This document shows positions 35,406 to 44,527 of a stretch of DNA of 64,000 nucleotides, in pieces. This stretch comes from Winogradskyella arenosi (lineage in GTDB: Bacteria; Bacteroidota; Bacteroidia; Flavobacteriales; Flavobacteriaceae). The DNA is taken from NCBI RefSeq assembly GCF_003337305.1, contig NZ_QPJO01000005.1, forward strand, positions 248,001-312,000, in the 5' to 3' direction. A program made the translations under genes and the position numbers. The notes beneath the pieces are model-generated. The model had not been told where the DNA came from. It did not search any database and saw only the letters and a list, made by a program, of their open reading frames with translations. Position 1 is the stretch's first letter; each line of letters begins with the position of its first letter.

Positions 35406-36869
35406 TTATAATCCAACTAAATCACCTGTTGGGTTTTTAGTTGCTAAATCCGAAGATCCCATTAAAAATATATCCACTTGTCGTGCAGCCTCTCGGCCTT
35501 CAGAAATGGCCCAAACAATTAAAGATTGTCCTCTTCTCATGTCTCCAGCCGTAAATATATTTGGGATATTGGTTTGATACGTTCCGTATTCTGCTTTATA
35601 ATTAGAACGTACATCTCTGTGAATCCCTAATTGATCTGCAATTGTGGCTTCTGGCCCCGTAAACCCTAAAGCTAATAAAGCTAAGTCACATTTCCAAGTT
35701 TTTTCGCTCCCAGGAACCTCAATAAGTTTAGGACGTTCTCCTGGTATCATTTCCCACTCTACATTTACAGTTTTTAAAGCCGTTAGTTTTCCTTTACTAT
35801 TGGTAACAAACTCTTTGGTATTAATAAGCCAATTCCGCTCTACCCCTTCTTTATGAGAGGTCGAGGTTTTTAATTGCAATGGCCAATACGGCCAAGGTGT
35901 TGTAGGCGAACGATGTCCTGGTGGCTTCGGCATAATTTCAAAATTAACAACCGATTTTGCGCCTTGACGGTTAGAAGTTCCGATACAATCTGAACCTGTA
36001 TCTCCACCTCCAATGACAATAACATTTTTACCCGTTGCCAGCACCTGATCTTTAATTTTCTGACCAAAAACCACTTTAGTTTGTTGGGTTAAAAAATCCA
36101 TGGCTTGCACCACACCATCAGCATCGATACCCGGTGTTGGTAGGCTTCGACGCTCAGTTGCGCCTCCACATAACACCACAGCATCAAACTTTTTAAGCTC
36201 CTTAATATCGTAATTAACCCCAACATTAACATTGGTCTTAAACACAATACCTTCTGCCTCTAAAATCGCTAAGCGTCGGTCTATAATCCCTTTTTCCATT
36301 TTAAAATTAGGAATTCCATAACGCAACAAACCGCCAATAGCGTCGTCGCGCTCAAAAACCGTTACCGTATGCCCGGCTCTATTTAGCTGTTGTGCTGCGG
36401 CAAGACCTGCTGGTCCAGAACCCACTACGGCTACCGTTTTTCCTGTTCTTATTTTTGGAGGTTGGGGTTTTATCCACCCTTCCTTAAAGGCACGCTCTAC
36501 AATATTTTTTTCTATATTTTCTATAGACACTGGATCTTCAATAATCCCCAAAACACAAGCTTGCTCACAAGGAGCAGGACATAAACGTCCTGTAAACTCT
36601 GGGAAATTATTTGTAGAATGTAAAATCCATGATGCTTTTTGCCATTCGCCTTGATGCACCATATGATTAAAATCTGGAATTAAATTCCCTAATGGACATC
36701 CACTATGACAAAATGGAATCCCACAATCCATACAGCGCGATCCTTGTTCAGTGATATCTTTTTCATTTAGCGGTACCGTAAACTCTTTGTAATGCTTTAC
36801 ACGATCTTTTACGGACTTATATGTTTCATCCTTTCTTTCGAATTCCTTAAAACCTGTTACTTTTCCCAT
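35406..36869 (-). CDS. gltD: Glutamate synthase (NADPH) small subunit
   Basis: This 487-residue flavoprotein feeds electrons from NADPH to the large subunit. The N-terminal domain has Cys clusters for [4Fe-4S] centres: CMDCGIPFCHSGCPLGN (about 42-58) and CPAPCEQACVLG (about 97-108). The FAD motif VVGSGPAGLAAAQQLNRAG (about 148-166) and the NADPH motif VIGGGDTGSDCIG (about 285-297) follow, with a C-terminal FTAGDMRRGQSLVVWAI-like segment (here FTAGDMRRGQSLIVWAIS). It is 4 bases downstream of gltB in the same operon. Length is normal. Confidence 0.96.
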   Translation of the reverse strand: MGKVTGFKEFERKDETYKSVKDRVKHYKEFTVPLNEKDITEQGSRCMDCGIPFCHSGCPLGNLIPDFNHMVHQGEWQKASWILHSTNNFPEFTGRLCPAPCEQACVLGIIEDPVSIENIEKNIVERAFKEGWIKPQPPKIRTGKTVAVVGSGPAGLAAAQQLNRAGHTVTVFERDDAIGGLLRYGIPNFKMEKGIIDRRLAILEAEGIVFKTNVNVGVNYDIKELKKFDAVVLCGGATERRSLPTPGIDADGVVQAMDFLTQQTKVVFGQKIKDQVLATGKNVIVIGGGDTGSDCIGTSNRQGAKSVVNFEIMPKPPGHRSPTTPWPYWPLQLKTSTSHKEGVERNWLINTKEFVTNSKGKLTALKTVNVEWEMIPGERPKLIEVPGSEKTWKCDLALLALGFTGPEATIADQLGIHRDVRSNYKAEYGTYQTNIPNIFTAGDMRRGQSLIVWAISEGREAARQVDIFLMGSSDLATKNPTGDLVGL

Positions 36870-36873
36870 TCTC

Positions 36874-39800
36874 CTATACTGTTTCTAATTCTTCTACCAT
36901 TTGCTCTTCCGTCTCTAAACGCTTTAAAGCACGTTTGTATTCTGTTGGCATAACCCGTACAAAATGACGTAAACTCACATCCCAATCGGCTAATAAGTCA
37001 GCCCCTCTTTGGCTATTGGTATATTTTACATGTTTCTCAATAAGGGCTTTTAATTCTAAGCCATCTTTTTTAAGAATTTTTTCAAACTCTATTGTTTCGG
37101 TATTACACAAACCATTTATAAACTTACTCTCCGGATCGTAAACATAAGCGATTCCTCCACTCATCCCTGCCGCAAAATTTCGTCCTGTTTTACCTAAAAC
37201 AATAACTTTTCCTCCGGTCATATACTCACAACAGTGATCGCCAACACCTTCTACTACGGCCACAGCCCCAGAGTTTCTTACGGCGAAACGTTCACCTGCA
37301 ATTCCATTAATATAAGCCTCCCCTTCTACTGCTCCAAACAGACAGACATTACCAACAATGATATTATCTGCGGCCACAAAACTGGCTTTTTCAGGTTTTT
37401 TAATAATCAGCTTAGCTCCAGACAATCCTTTTCCAAGGTAATCATTGGTATTCCCTTCTAAAGTAAAGGTTAACCCATGAGCACTAAAAGCTCCAAAACT
37501 TTGCCCTGCCGAACCTGTAAAACGAATGTTTAATGTATCTTCAGGCAAGCCTAAATGTCCGTATATTTTAGAAATTTCATTACTTACAATAGCACCAACG
37601 GTTCTATTGGTATTTTTTATAGGATAAGCCAAGGACATCTGCTCTTTACGATACAAGGCACGATGTGAATCTTTTAAGATTGTAAAATCTAAAACATTCT
37701 CTAAATTATGATCTTGTTTCTCCGTATTCTTTACCGTCATTTGATCATAAACCGCTGGACGATGCAATATAGAAGACAGATCTAAACCTTTCGCCTTATA
37801 ATGCTTAATTGCTTTATTGGCATTTATTTTATGGGTTTGCCCAATCATTTCGGCCATGGTTCTAAATCCTAATTCAGCCATGATTCCCCTTAATTCCTCT
37901 GCGATATAATAGAAGAAATTAATAACATGTTCGGGTGTCCCTTTAAAGTTTTTTCGTAATTCTTTATCTTGAGTTGCAATCCCAACCGGACAAGTATTTA
38001 AATGACATTTTCGCATCATAATACAACCGGAAGCTACTAGCGGCGCTGTAGCAAAACCAAATTCTTCAGCTCCTAATAAAGCAGCTATTGCCACATCACG
38101 ACCTGTTTTTAATTGTCCATCGCACTCCACAACAATTCGACTTCGCAGATTATTAAGCACTAATGTTTGTTGCGCTTCGGCTAAACCAAGTTCCCAAGGC
38201 AAACCTGCATGTTTTAATGATGTAAGCGGCGATGCTCCTGTACCACCATCATAACCCGATATGAGTACCACATCGGCTTTTGCTTTGGCAACACCAGCAG
38301 CAATAGTCCCCACACCAACTTCTGAAACTAATTTTACATTAATACGAGCATCTCTATTGGCATTTTTAAGGTCGTAAATTAGCTGTGCTAAATCTTCAAT
38401 AGAATAAATATCGTGGTGTGGTGGCGGTGAAATTAAACCTACAAATGGGGTAGAATTTCGAGCCGAAGCAATCCAAGGTAAAACTTTTTCACCAGGCAAT
38501 TGCCCTCCTTCTCCTGGCTTAGCCCCTTGAGCCATTTTAATTTGGATCTCTTTCGCATTGGCCAAGTAATGCGATGTCACACCAAAGCGTCCTGAAGCTA
38601 CTTGTTTTATAGCCGAGTTTCTACTATCTCCATTAACATCGGGCTGAAAACGTCTTCGGTCTTCTCCACCCTCACCAGAATTAGATTTTCCTCCAATTCT
38701 ATTCATGGCGATGGCTAAATTCTCATGCGCTTCACGTGAAATAGACCCATAAGACATTGCTCCTGTTTTAAAACGTTTTACAATTTCAGTCCAAGGTTCT
38801 ACTTCATCTAAAGAAATAGGATCGATGTTATTAAATTCGAATAAACCACGAATGGTCATTAAATTTTCGGACTGTTCATTAATCGTCTTCGCATACAAAT
38901 CATAACTCGCCTGATCACTTAAACGTACCGCTTGTTGTAGTTTGGCAACCGTAGTAGGATTAAACAAATGCTTCTCGCCATTACGCCTCCATCGGTAATC
39001 GCCACCAATATTTAAGCCCAAACGGGTGTCTAATACTTTTTTTGGAAAAGCATATTTATAACGTTGGTCAATTTCTTTTTCAATTTCATATAAGCCTATC
39101 CCTTCTATTCTTGAAGCGGTATAAGGGAAATATTTTTCTACAAATTCTGAATTAAAGCCTACAATCTCAAAGATCTGAGACCCTCTATATGAATGAAGTG
39201 TAGAGATTCCTATTTTATTCATCACTTTTAAAATCCCTTTTCCGATGGCCTGATTAAAATTATCGACAGCTTGTTGCTCATCCATCCCTTTAATAAAGCC
39301 TTCCTTCACCTGAATACGGATAATTTCATTCACCATATACGGGTTTACCGCACTCGCTCCATAACCAAATAAGGTCGCAAAATGATGCGGTTCTCTTGGT
39401 TCAGCAGATTCTATGATAATATCAAAATAAGACCGTTTCCTTAAACGATTCATTTGGTGATTCACATAAGAACAGGCTAATAATGACGGTATCGGCGCCA
39501 TTTTTTTATTGACCCCACGATCGGATAAAACAATGATGTTTGTTTTTCGTGTTAAGGCTTTTTCTATCTGAATGATAATAGCATCTAAAGCGTCTTCTAA
39601 ACCGTTAAGTCCTTTTTCTTTTTCGTAAAGAAGCTCTATGGTTTCTGCCTTAAAACCTTCAACAGTAATATTTCTAATTTTTTCTAAATCGGCATTAGAA
39701 ATTACCGGATTCTGAATTTTTAATTTTCGACATTGGCGTTCTGTAATACTAAAAATATTACGGTCTTCCCCTAATGACAAACTAATATCCGTTACAATTT

Positions 39801-41388
39801 CCTCACGAATTCCATCTAAAGGTGGATTGGTAACTTGCGCAAACAACTGCTTAAAATAATTGGATATAATTTGAGGTTTATTAGACAGTACCGCAAGTGG
39901 CGTATCTATTCCCATAGACCCAAGGGCTTCTTTCCCTTTAACCGCCATTGGGGTTATAACCTCTTGTATCTCTTCGAACGTGTAGTTAAACAAACGCTCT
40001 CTGGTTTTCATATCAATGGTTTCAATAGGACAAGTTTCACCTGTATACGGAATGTCTTTAAGGTGTAGTCTTGTTTTATCTAACCATTCTTGATAAGGAC
40101 GTTCCTTAACAATCTTACTTTTTATTTCTTCGTCATTAATTATTCGTCCTTGGTTCATGTCTACTAAAAACATTTTTCCAGGCTCTAAACGACCATGACT
40201 TTCTACATCTTCAGGAGCAATATCAACCACGCCAATTTCTGAAGACATAATTAATTTACCACTTTTAGTAACGGTATAACGCGATGGTCTTAAACCATTT
40301 CTATCTAATAAGGCGCCAATATAATTTCCATCTGTAAAAGGCACTGAAGCTGGACCATCCCAAGGCTCCATTATACAAGCATTATAATCGTAAAAGGCCT
40401 TACGTTCTGGCGACATGGTTTTATGTTTCTCCCAAGCTTCGGGAATCATCATCATCATCACCTCTGGTAAAGATCGTCCGGTATGGGTTAAGAGTTCTAC
40501 CACCATATCCATAGAGGCCGAATCTGATTTTCCAGGTAAAATAATAGGAAAGAGCTTATCGATTTGCGGTCCAAAAACCTCACTTTTCATAATTTCTTCT
40601 CTTACCCGCATACGGCTTACATTACCACGAAGGGTATTGATTTCACCGTTCTGACACATAAAGCGGAAGGGCTGAGCCAGCTCCCAAGTAGGCATAGTAT
40701 TCGTAGAGAAACGTTGATGCACCAAAGCCAAACGTGTTACCAAGTCAGATTCCTGTAAATCTTTGTAGTACGTCCCGATATCTTCAGGCATAATAATCCC
40801 TTTATAGATAAGGGTATTTACGGATAAACTTGAAACATAAAAATAAGAGCTCTGAGACATCTTAGATTTAGCAATAGTATGTTCGGTAATCTTACGCGCC
40901 GCGTAGAGTTTGGCCTTAAAGGCCTCTTCAGAAACCTCGTTAGATTTCCCAATAAAAAGTTGCTCTATATTAGGCTCTGAAGCCAACGCTATAGGTCCTA
41001 ATTGTGTGGAATCTACAGGCACTTCTCGCCAGCCAATAACAGACAGTCCTTGAGCAATAACTTCTTTTTCAAATGTATCTTTACAAAACTTATATTGATT
41101 TCTATTTTTAGGTAAAAAAACCATCCCTATGGCATACTTTCCACGAACCGGAATTTTAAACCCACAAACACGCTTAAAATAAGCGTGAGGAATATCGATT
41201 AATAACCCTGCTCCATCACCTGTTTTTCCATCGGAACTAACTCCCCCACGATGTTCGAGTTTTACTAGGATTTCTAGGGCATCATGGATAATTTGATTGG
41301 TCTTCTCTCCTTTGAGATTACATATAAAACCTGCACCGCAATTTTCATGTTCAAATTCCGGCAAATAAAGGCCTTGTTTCTTCAGCAT
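36874..41388 (-). CDS. gltB: Glutamate synthase (NADPH) large subunit
   Basis: This 1504-residue protein forms glutamate from glutamine and 2-oxoglutarate. Its N-terminus reads ...[10 protein letters not shown], so a short propeptide would be removed to expose Cys17 as the Ntn amidotransferase nucleophile. It continues with GATase2 (about 17-430), central, FMN-binding synthase and GXGXG domains (last about 270 residues, [22 protein letters not shown]). The Cys-rich [15 protein letters not shown] (about 1130-1145) binds the [3Fe-4S] cluster. It is divergent from the porin-amt genes, consistent with a nitrogen-assimilation module. Confidence 0.97.
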   Translation of the reverse strand: MLKKQGLYLPEFEHENCGAGFICNLKGEKTNQIIHDALEILVKLEHRGGVSSDGKTGDGAGLLIDIPHAYFKRVCGFKIPVRGKYAIGMVFLPKNRNQYKFCKDTFEKEVIAQGLSVIGWREVPVDSTQLGPIALASEPNIEQLFIGKSNEVSEEAFKAKLYAARKITEHTIAKSKMSQSSYFYVSSLSVNTLIYKGIIMPEDIGTYYKDLQESDLVTRLALVHQRFSTNTMPTWELAQPFRFMCQNGEINTLRGNVSRMRVREEIMKSEVFGPQIDKLFPIILPGKSDSASMDMVVELLTHTGRSLPEVMMMMIPEAWEKHKTMSPERKAFYDYNACIMEPWDGPASVPFTDGNYIGALLDRNGLRPSRYTVTKSGKLIMSSEIGVVDIAPEDVESHGRLEPGKMFLVDMNQGRIINDEEIKSKIVKERPYQEWLDKTRLHLKDIPYTGETCPIETIDMKTRERLFNYTFEEIQEVITPMAVKGKEALGSMGIDTPLAVLSNKPQIISNYFKQLFAQVTNPPLDGIREEIVTDISLSLGEDRNIFSITERQCRKLKIQNPVISNADLEKIRNITVEGFKAETIELLYEKEKGLNGLEDALDAIIIQIEKALTRKTNIIVLSDRGVNKKMAPIPSLLACSYVNHQMNRLRKRSYFDIIIESAEPREPHHFATLFGYGASAVNPYMVNEIIRIQVKEGFIKGMDEQQAVDNFNQAIGKGILKVMNKIGISTLHSYRGSQIFEIVGFNSEFVEKYFPYTASRIEGIGLYEIEKEIDQRYKYAFPKKVLDTRLGLNIGGDYRWRRNGEKHLFNPTTVAKLQQAVRLSDQASYDLYAKTINEQSENLMTIRGLFEFNNIDPISLDEVEPWTEIVKRFKTGAMSYGSISREAHENLAIAMNRIGGKSNSGEGGEDRRRFQPDVNGDSRNSAIKQVASGRFGVTSHYLANAKEIQIKMAQGAKPGEGGQLPGEKVLPWIASARNSTPFVGLISPPPHHDIYSIEDLAQLIYDLKNANRDARINVKLVSEVGVGTIAAGVAKAKADVVLISGYDGGTGASPLTSLKHAGLPWELGLAEAQQTLVLNNLRSRIVVECDGQLKTGRDVAIAALLGAEEFGFATAPLVASGCIMMRKCHLNTCPVGIATQDKELRKNFKGTPEHVINFFYYIAEELRGIMAELGFRTMAEMIGQTHKINANKAIKHYKAKGLDLSSILHRPAVYDQMTVKNTEKQDHNLENVLDFTILKDSHRALYRKEQMSLAYPIKNTNRTVGAIVSNEISKIYGHLGLPEDTLNIRFTGSAGQSFGAFSAHGLTFTLEGNTNDYLGKGLSGAKLIIKKPEKASFVAADNIIVGNVCLFGAVEGEAYINGIAGERFAVRNSGAVAVVEGVGDHCCEYMTGGKVIVLGKTGRNFAAGMSGGIAYVYDPESKFINGLCNTETIEFEKILKKDGLELKALIEKHVKYTNSQRGADLLADWDVSLRHFVRVMPTEYKRALKRLETEEQMVEELETV

Positions 41389-41404
41389 AATTCAAGATAT
41401 TTTC

Positions 41405-41420
41405 GAGGTTTTTAAACCTC
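41405..41420 (-). promoter_or_regulatory. Palindrome GAGGTTT-TT-AAACCTC in gltB upstream region
   Basis: Perfect 7-bp arms with a 2-base spacer lie 17-32 bases before the gltB ATG. It could be a protein-binding site or a small mRNA hairpin controlling translation. It also matches the GTTT..AAAC hairpin family seen in other gaps, so it may be a repeat remnant. Confidence 0.4.
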
Positions 41421-41703
41421 ATTACTCCCCTAATATAGAAGCAATAATTTTATAAAAAAAATTGTTGAAACACTTTTCAGAAATCCATAGTTTACAGCAT
41501 TGAAACTAAATATTTTTCAAAATATAGCAGTTTACACTAGGAATTAGTCAATATGTAATATTTAATATTATTCAGAAAATTTTGACAAATCCACTTTTTT
41601 AAGACTTCAAAAGTGAAAATAACGCACAAAAATGAAGATTTTAACAAAAAATTAATTATTTCAAATTATTGATTTTTCAAAAAAATAGCGAAAATAAATT
41701 TTA

Positions 41704-41799
41704 ACCCTAAAATTTATGGGGTATAAAACTCTATATTCATAAAAATTAATATTTTACCCCTATTTTTGCAGGGGCATTAGATAAGATTACATAGTTTTG
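41704..41799 (+). promoter_or_regulatory. Candidate promoter and two dyads upstream of porin-amt
   Basis: A -33 TTG (41766-41768) lies 23 bases before TAGTTTTG (41792-41799), which fits the Bacteroidota TAnnTTTG -7 box, 30 bp before the porin ATG. A dyad ACCCC-N10-GGGG (41756-41774) overlaps the TTG. A second, ACCC-N11-GGGT (41704-41722), is centred about 52 bp upstream, five turns away. This looks like paired operators for a regulator, perhaps of nitrogen supply. The rest of the 441-bp gltB-porin gap is very AT-rich and shows no gene. Confidence 0.5.
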
Positions 41800-41829
41800 G
41801 AAGACACTAACTAATCTAAATACTTAATT

Positions 41830-42864
41830 ATGAAAAAATTACTTTCTCTGACTTTATTATTTTCAACGTTAGCATTAAGTGCTCAAGACACTGAAGACAC
41901 GAGTAGCGACAAATCATTTACCTTAAGTGGTAGTGTAGACGCGTATTTTCAAACTTACATTTCTGCCCCCGACAATGTTGGAGCCTCTTTTGGTACCGCC
42001 TTCGCAGATAAAACAGGTTTTGCATTAGGTATGGGAAACATCATTGCTAGTTACGAAAGCGGCAAAGTAGGTGCTGTACTTGATTTAGTCACAGGACCAA
42101 GAGGTGGAGCCGCCACTTTTAATTCTGATATTATTGACGGCATTGTAAATCAGGCGTACGTGTATTGGAATGTTTCTGAAAGCACAACCTTAACCATGGG
42201 ACGTTTTAATACGTATTTAGGTTATGAAGTTATTGCTCCCGCAGCAAACTTTAACTACAGTACATCTTACTTATTCTCTAGTGGTCCTTTTTCGCATATG
42301 GGTTTAAAAGCTGATTTTGCTTTATCTGACGATTTTAGTTTAATGCTAGCCGTTATGAATCCATGGGATACAAATGACACCTCAACAACCGGAGAATATT
42401 CTTTTGGCGCACAATTAGGATATTCTGACCAGTACTTAAATTTCTATTATGACAGTGGAAACAATGGTGGATTAGGATTTGAAGTAGACTATACCGGTGG
42501 CTTTGATGTTTCTGATGACTTTTTCTTAGGAATCAACGCAGCATATAACGATAATGATGGAAGTGGTTTCTACGGTGCCGCGCTTTACCCGCAATACGCA
42601 ACATCTGATGATTTTAGCCTTGGACTAAGAGGTGAATATTACGCTTTACACGGTGATGACGACGCTATAGATTACCCGAGCGTTTTAGGATTAACACTAA
42701 CAGGAAGTTACACAGTAGAAAGTTACCTTATCATTAAGCCAGAATTTAGATTAGACTCTTTAACGGATGCCGATGGAGGAATCTTCGGTAACGTTGTAGA
42801 CAATGACGGTCTACCTGCAAGCAGCCTTAGCGCCTTTACTTTAGCTGCCATCTACACATTCTAA
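41830..42864 (+). CDS. Outer-membrane beta-barrel porin (BBP2-like)
   Basis: This 344-residue protein has a signal peptide (1-19, ending ALSAQ) followed by an acidic linker and a barrel of alternating aromatic/polar strands (SGSVDAYFQTYIS, QAYVYWNVSESTTLTMGRFNTYLGYE, and so on) that ends in a terminal Phe (AAIYTF), as outer-membrane proteins do. It resembles the putative beta-barrel porin-2 family. It sits 27 bases before amt, and together with the divergent gltBD it likely supplies ammonium or small nitrogen compounds across the outer membrane; that substrate is inference. A generic small-molecule porin is possible. Confidence 0.82.
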   Translation: MKKLLSLTLLFSTLALSAQDTEDTSSDKSFTLSGSVDAYFQTYISAPDNVGASFGTAFADKTGFALGMGNIIASYESGKVGAVLDLVTGPRGGAATFNSDIIDGIVNQAYVYWNVSESTTLTMGRFNTYLGYEVIAPAANFNYSTSYLFSSGPFSHMGLKADFALSDDFSLMLAVMNPWDTNDTSTTGEYSFGAQLGYSDQYLNFYYDSGNNGGLGFEVDYTGGFDVSDDFFLGINAAYNDNDGSGFYGAALYPQYATSDDFSLGLRGEYYALHGDDDAIDYPSVLGLTLTGSYTVESYLIIKPEFRLDSLTDADGGIFGNVVDNDGLPASSLSAFTLAAIYTF

Positions 42865-42891
42865 ACCAAAACACTAACTAATATACAGATT

Positions 42892-44190
42892 ATGACAAAC
42901 ATTTTTTTACCCCTAATTCCAAGTCTAACGATTACTCAAGAGGCCGCTTCTTCCGCAGAAATTGAAGCAGCCGTTAGCGCAATTAACACTGACATGGGGA
43001 TGCTATGGATGCTCCTCTCCGCATTACTGGTATTCTTTATGCAAGCTGGTTTTACCTTAGTAGAAACCGGAATGACACGCTCAAAGAATGCAGCCAATAT
43101 TGCCATGAAGAACTTACTCGATATTTGTGTAGGATCTTTAACCTATTGGTTTATTGGTTACTCTTTAATGTATGGAGACACGTCTAACGGATGGTTTTTC
43201 TGGAGTGGATTAATGCAAGGCGAAGGTGCCGATTTACTTTTCCAAACTATGTTTGCTGCTACTGCTGCAACTATTGTTTCAGGAGCCATCGCAGGAAGAA
43301 CAAAATATTCTACTTACGCAATATTCTCTATTGTAATGACCGCTTTAATTTACCCAATAGCTGGTGGATGGCAATGGCAAGGATCAGGTTGGTTAACCGA
43401 ACTCGGATTTATTGACTTTGCAGGATCTTCAATAGTACACTCTGTAGGAGGATGGGCTGCCTTAGTTGCCGCTTATATGGTAGGACCTAGAATTGGAAAA
43501 TACGTTGATGGTAAGGTTATGCCTATTCCAGGACACAACCAAATATTAGCCACTTTAGGAGTTTTTATCCTATGGATGGGATGGTTCGGATTTAATGGAG
43601 GATCTCAATTAGCTTGGGGAGGTGATGATGCTATTGCCGCTTCAAACGTGGTATTGATTACCAATTTAGCTGCTGCCGCTGGTGGATTAGGAGCTTTAAT
43701 CACAACATGGATCTGGTACGGAAAACCTAATTTACCACAAACTCTTAATGGTGCCTTAGCTGGTTTAGTAAGTATTACTGCTGGTTGTGGAAACATGAGT
43801 ACAGGAGGTGCTATTTTAGCCGGTCTTATTGGTGGTGTTATTGTGGTTTTCTCTATTGAAATTATTGAGAAAAAACTTAAAATTGATGATGCTATTGGTG
43901 CCGCTTCAGTTCACGGTGTTGCCGGAGTTTGGGGAACACTTGTTATTGGCCTGTGGGGTATTAACGGCGATGAAGGTATCGGACTTTTTAATGGTGGTGG
44001 ATTTGAACAATTAGGTGCACAAGCCACTGGTGTTGTTGCTTACGGACTTTGGTCTGTAGTTTTATCTTTCATTGTATTAAAAATATTAAAATCTACAATG
44101 GGACTTCGTGTTAGCGAACAAGAAGAACTTGTTGGACTTGACCTTTCTGAACACGGTGAAATCGCTTACCCAGGAAAAAGAGAACGTTAA
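42892..44190 (+). CDS. amt: Ammonium transporter
   Basis: This 432-residue Amt/Rh family protein has about 11 membrane helices. Visible signatures are FFMQAGFTLVETGMTRSKN (helix 1-2), the ammonium-transporter signature DFAGSSIVHSVGGWAALVAAYM with the first pore His (about 178-199), and the second pore His in SVHGVAGVWG (about 339-348). The C-terminal tail GLRVSEQEELVGLDLSEHGE is the conserved PII/GlnK-interacting region. No glnB/glnK gene follows in the window; the next element is a strong terminator. It forms an operon with the porin, divergent to gltBD. Confidence 0.97.
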   Translation: MTNIFLPLIPSLTITQEAASSAEIEAAVSAINTDMGMLWMLLSALLVFFMQAGFTLVETGMTRSKNAANIAMKNLLDICVGSLTYWFIGYSLMYGDTSNGWFFWSGLMQGEGADLLFQTMFAATAATIVSGAIAGRTKYSTYAIFSIVMTALIYPIAGGWQWQGSGWLTELGFIDFAGSSIVHSVGGWAALVAAYMVGPRIGKYVDGKVMPIPGHNQILATLGVFILWMGWFGFNGGSQLAWGGDDAIAASNVVLITNLAAAAGGLGALITTWIWYGKPNLPQTLNGALAGLVSITAGCGNMSTGGAILAGLIGGVIVVFSIEIIEKKLKIDDAIGAASVHGVAGVWGTLVIGLWGINGDEGIGLFNGGGFEQLGAQATGVVAYGLWSVVLSFIVLKILKSTMGLRVSEQEELVGLDLSEHGEIAYPGKRER

Positions 44191-44236
44191 GATTCTTTTA
44201 TATACGTTTATTGATTAATAATTTAGTTGTTAAACT

Positions 44237-44269
44237 AAACCCCTTAAAGCTCGGCTTTAAGGGGTTTTT
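44237..44269 (+). terminator. Terminator after amt
   Basis: Perfect 14-bp stem AAACCCCTTAAAGC (44237-44250) / GCTTTAAGGGGTTT (44254-44267) with loop TCG and a following T-tract. It ends the porin-amt transcript. Between it and the next hairpin (44270-44470) I see no gene. Confidence 0.92.
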
Positions 44270-44470
44270 ATTTTAAGAAGTCTTCAACAAGAACAACCGC
44301 TCCTCCTCTATCAACATTCATAATTACAAGAAAGTATCTGGATAACAACTCAAGCCTTCCCTTTGCCACTCGTTTAAATCCTAACAGTAATAATCATCGT
44401 GTTATTAACAAAAACTACTTTTAAGATTCATTTGTTACGGAGTACTTATACCTCATTTTTAGGCATAAAA

Positions 44471-44505
44471 AAAACCTTAGAAGCTTACATCGCCTCTAAG
44501 GTTTT
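44471..44505 (-). terminator. Terminator of the leu-ppc operon
   Basis: AAAACCTTAGA (44471-44481) pairs with TCTAAGGTTTT (44495-44505). On the minus strand it runs into eight Ts. It lies 23 bases past the ppc stop and ends that operon. Confidence 0.9.
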
Positions 44506-44527
44506 TCATTATAATTATAGCGCTATC

